From: an uncultured Bacilli bacterium
GTDB taxonomy: Bacteria > Bacillota_I > Bacilli_A > RF39 > UBA660
Direction: 5' to 3'
Assembly (NCBI GenBank): GCA_934101745.1
Contig: CAKOSD010000033.1
Coordinates: forward strand, 1-8,926
DNA length: 8,926 nt
A program made the translations under genes and the position numbers. Below the pieces are notes generated by a model, which saw only the letters and a list, made by a program, of their open reading frames with translations, ran no database searches and was not told the DNA's origin. Below, one piece after another: positions 7,137 to 8,926 of the stretch (within the stretch, counting starts at the first letter, position 1; each line of letters opens with the position of its first letter).

Positions 7137-7165
7137 ATCCTAACATAGCCCTTTAATTTTCGCAA
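7137..7165 (-). promoter_or_regulatory. Extended -10 promoter of the methyltransferase unit
   Basis: Minus-strand -35 TTGCGA (7165-7160, 4 of 6), 17-nt spacer, -10 TAGGAT (7142-7137, 4 of 6) with a TGt extension. Transcription should start near 7130, giving a leader of about 40 nt. Together with the terminator at 7240-7270 it accounts for most of the 190-nt gap. The 70 or so nt between them are A/T-rich, could act as an UP element, and hold no other structure I can see. Confidence 0.6.
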
Positions 7166-7239
7166 CTATATTTAAATTATTTTTTTCTCTTTTAATTTAG
7201 ATTATTTCTGTTTTTAAATAAGAATTTTATCTTATTACG

Positions 7240-7270
7240 AAAAAAAGAAGCAATGTATCAATTACTTCTT
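7240..7270 (-). terminator. Intrinsic terminator closing the glycosyltransferase unit
   Basis: On the minus strand AAGAAG (7270-7265) pairs with CTTCTT (7250-7245). A T-G wobble and AAT/ATT continue to a 6-nt loop (7260-7255), and seven T residues end at 7240. It lies 9 nt beyond the TAA at 7279-7281. There is no T-tract for the plus strand, so it works in one direction. Confidence 0.87.
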
Positions 7271-7278
7271 AACAAATA

Positions 7279-8745
7279 TTAAATAGTATTATTTATATTT
7301 TTAAATATATAGCACATATCATCACTATAAATAAGTTCATAATCACTACTGGCTTCTAAATAATAATGTAAGGTATGCGTACTGGTAGTAAGCAGATAAT
7401 CAAAATTATATTTATCTAATATTTTTTCAGGATTAGTTTTTAAGTCTTGTAAGTTCATGGTATCAGGAAGTAAGTCATTACTAAAGACATCTCCTAAACC
7501 ATAACTAAATATTTTAACTTTATCTAGGGCATTCATACTATCTAATTTATATAGTAAGTAGCCGCCTTGTGAATAGTCATTATATAATCTAGTTGGTTTT
7601 AATTCTACTATTTTTTCGACAGCTGCATCACTATAGAAACCATCATTATCAATAACTCCGGTATTATTAAAACTATTTATTTGTTTATATCCAACAAAGA
7701 TAGTTCCTAGTACTAAGACTAAACAAGTTAAATAATAAATTGGTTTTTCTAATTTTTTAAACGGCTTTTTTAAGTAAGTATAAATATCATCCGTAACAAA
7801 GAAATATTTACCAACATTCCAACACGAATAAATACCATACATGCCAATAAATCTTTGACTTTTTAAAGCCATGAATAAAAACATTAATTGAAAGCCTATT
7901 TCGGGCATTTTCATATCTTTTTTCTGTAAGATTAGGTTAAATAACGGGAAGGCTATCATAATAAAGATATATAAGCCTAGGAAACCATGAAAACTTGGGC
8001 TATTCCATTCTAAAATATAACTAGTCATCGAATCATCTAACATATTAGTAAAAGGGTATAAAAGCATTTTAGGGCCGAAAGGATTTAAACAAGATGCCCC
8101 TATAGTTAAAATAAGAACAATTCCTAAAGTTTTTATTTGCTTTTTATTTAGTTTAAAAGTATTCCATCTATTAGGTTTAAATTTAAAGATTTTAACAAAA
8201 ATATCACACATAAAGACGCCAATAATAAACAAATAAATTAAACTACTAGAGCCACCATGAAAGTTAACCCATAATATTTGTAAAACGGGTAAAGTATAAA
8301 TTAGTTTTTGGGCCCATTTTTTATTATCTAAATAACTAAATAAAACATATACTAAGTAGGCTAGAAAAACAAGACTAATAATATAAGGACGTGGTCCGGT
8401 AACTTTAAAGAAAACAGTCATTAAAAGGAAATAACATAAGCGAAAATCAAATAATTTTTTCCATTCTAACTTTAGCATTTTAGCCATTAATATATATAAG
8501 ATAAGGAAGATGGCAAGCATTAAAATAACACAACCCATATCTCCGATTTTATACATAATAAGTTCATTTAACCATTCATGAGCCACCCAAGCCTTACCGC
8601 TAGCCCACGAAAATAATTCTTGATTAGGAATGATATGATTATTATTTATCCAGCGGCCAACTACGACGTGCCAGAAATAATCGTTATCAGTTATTGGCTC
8701 GAAAGCCATAAAAAGTCCTAATAAAATACAAACAATAATGCCCAT
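7279..8745 (-). CDS. Polytopic membrane protein of a GT-C-like glycosyltransferase family
   Basis: A 488-residue protein with about ten hydrophobic helices between residues 2 and 354 and a soluble C-terminal domain of about 130 residues. The first outside loop holds D20-N-D22 and W25-H26, as in GT-C enzymes that use polyprenyl-phosphate sugars, where an acidic residue in this loop is catalytic. Further marks are WVAHEWLNEL (53-62), RPYIISLVFLA (119-129), NFHGG (161-165), NPFG (221-224), EWNSPSFHG (246-254) and, in the tail, NDYSQGGYLLYKL (389-401) and KYNFDYLLTT (445-454). I recall this order of motifs from a widespread family of uncharacterised bacterial membrane proteins. Transfer of a lipid-linked sugar to an envelope target is inference. 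The ATG is 2 nt after the stop of a GT2 gene. The nearest Shine-Dalgarno (AAAGGA) is about 12 nt away, a wide spacing, so translational coupling is likely. A strong terminator follows, making this the last gene of its operon. Confidence 0.78.
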   Translation of the reverse strand: MGIIVCILLGLFMAFEPITDNDYFWHVVVGRWINNNHIIPNQELFSWASGKAWVAHEWLNELIMYKIGDMGCVILMLAIFLILYILMAKMLKLEWKKLFDFRLCYFLLMTVFFKVTGPRPYIISLVFLAYLVYVLFSYLDNKKWAQKLIYTLPVLQILWVNFHGGSSSLIYLFIIGVFMCDIFVKIFKFKPNRWNTFKLNKKQIKTLGIVLILTIGASCLNPFGPKMLLYPFTNMLDDSMTSYILEWNSPSFHGFLGLYIFIMIAFPLFNLILQKKDMKMPEIGFQLMFLFMALKSQRFIGMYGIYSCWNVGKYFFVTDDIYTYLKKPFKKLEKPIYYLTCLVLVLGTIFVGYKQINSFNNTGVIDNDGFYSDAAVEKIVELKPTRLYNDYSQGGYLLYKLDSMNALDKVKIFSYGLGDVFSNDLLPDTMNLQDLKTNPEKILDKYNFDYLLTTSTHTLHYYLEASSDYELIYSDDMCYIFKNINNTI

Positions 8746-8747
8746 AA

Positions 8748-8926
8748 TTACTTTGCATCCTTTCTGGTTTTTTCCGTTTCTTTAACAATATAAATAGGAC
8801 GCTTTTTCGTTTCTAAATAAGTTTTGGCTAAGTATTCACCGATAATGCCGGTACAAAATAAATTAATACCCCCGACAAAGAAGATAATACAAGCCAGACT
8901 TGGCCACCCAGCAACCGGATCAGACC
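8748..8926 (-). CDS. Glycosyltransferase family 2, polyprenyl-phosphate sugar synthase type, C-terminal 58 residues (cut by right window edge)
   Basis: Only the end is visible. It begins GWPSL, the usual start of the last membrane helix in DPM1/GtrB/ArnC-like enzymes. The helix continues through ACIIFFVGGINLFCTGIIG, then GEYLAKTYLETKKRPIYIV, a hallmark of the family, and a basic tail ending DAK and TAA at 8748-8750. Such enzymes sit on the inner face of the membrane and join a sugar from a nucleotide donor to undecaprenyl phosphate. The catalytic DxD domain is outside the window, so the sugar cannot be guessed. The stop is 2 nt before the start of the GT-C-like gene, and the ribosome site of that gene lies in the last codons here. 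This matches the common pairing of a lipid-sugar synthase with a membrane transferase. Confidence 0.88.
   Translation of the reverse strand, partial: SDPVAGWPSLACIIFFVGGINLFCTGIIGEYLAKTYLETKKRPIYIVKETEKTRKDAK

Noticed and set aside
7098..7239. Riboswitch or small RNA in the gap before the methyltransferase-like gene
   Set aside because: Only the promoter and A/T-rich sequence are visible; there is no stable paired structure or known aptamer core, and the leader after the predicted start is only about 40 nt.
1..8926. Mycoplasma-type genetic code with UGA as Trp
   Set aside because: Conserved proteins read through without in-frame TGA, and the Trp codons checked are TGG.

Overview
This is an ordinary-looking, AT-rich chromosomal segment of a low-GC Gram-positive-type bacterium. 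It most likely comes from an uncultured or gut-associated member of Bacilli/Firmicutes; that placement is inferred from base composition, promoter style and protein families, not from a marker gene. UGA is not read as tryptophan: every Trp codon I spot-checked is TGG, and no frame is interrupted by TGA. All seven visible stop codons are TAA. Every gene lies on the minus strand, so the window reads right to left. There are six complete genes and two cut by the window edges.

Right end (8926 to 7279): the C-terminus of a family 2 glycosyltransferase of the polyprenyl-phosphate sugar synthase type is followed after 2 nt by a 488-residue polytopic membrane protein resembling GT-C transferases. A plausible reading is that the first makes a lipid-linked sugar and the second transfers that sugar outside the membrane. 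A strong intrinsic terminator (7240-7270) closes this unit.

Middle (7166 to 1920): an extended -10 promoter drives a small SAM-binding methyltransferase-like gene, followed 15 nt later by a COG1092/RlmI-type rRNA methyltransferase. No terminator separates the latter from a 1056-residue SWIM/SNF2 helicase-like ATPase. That gene also has its own promoter, which overlaps the upstream stop codon. The unit ends at a terminator at 1920-1962.

Left part (1864 to 1): a 136-residue protein that I do not recognise forms a single-gene unit. Its promoter carries inverted repeats over both the -35 and -10 elements, its Shine-Dalgarno is very strong, and it has its own terminator. Then comes a two-gene operon: an RDD-family membrane protein with an unusually long external loop and a charged cytoplasmic tail, and a lipoprotein starting 1 nt after its stop and cut by the left edge.

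Four promoters can be read with confidence. All have a 17-nt spacer and a TGn extension upstream of the -10. I see no mobile element, CRISPR array, RNA gene or defence island. The points most worth a second look are the orphan 136-residue gene with its repeat-rich promoter, the glycosyltransferase pair, the RDD/lipoprotein pair and a start-site correction in the small methyltransferase-like gene.
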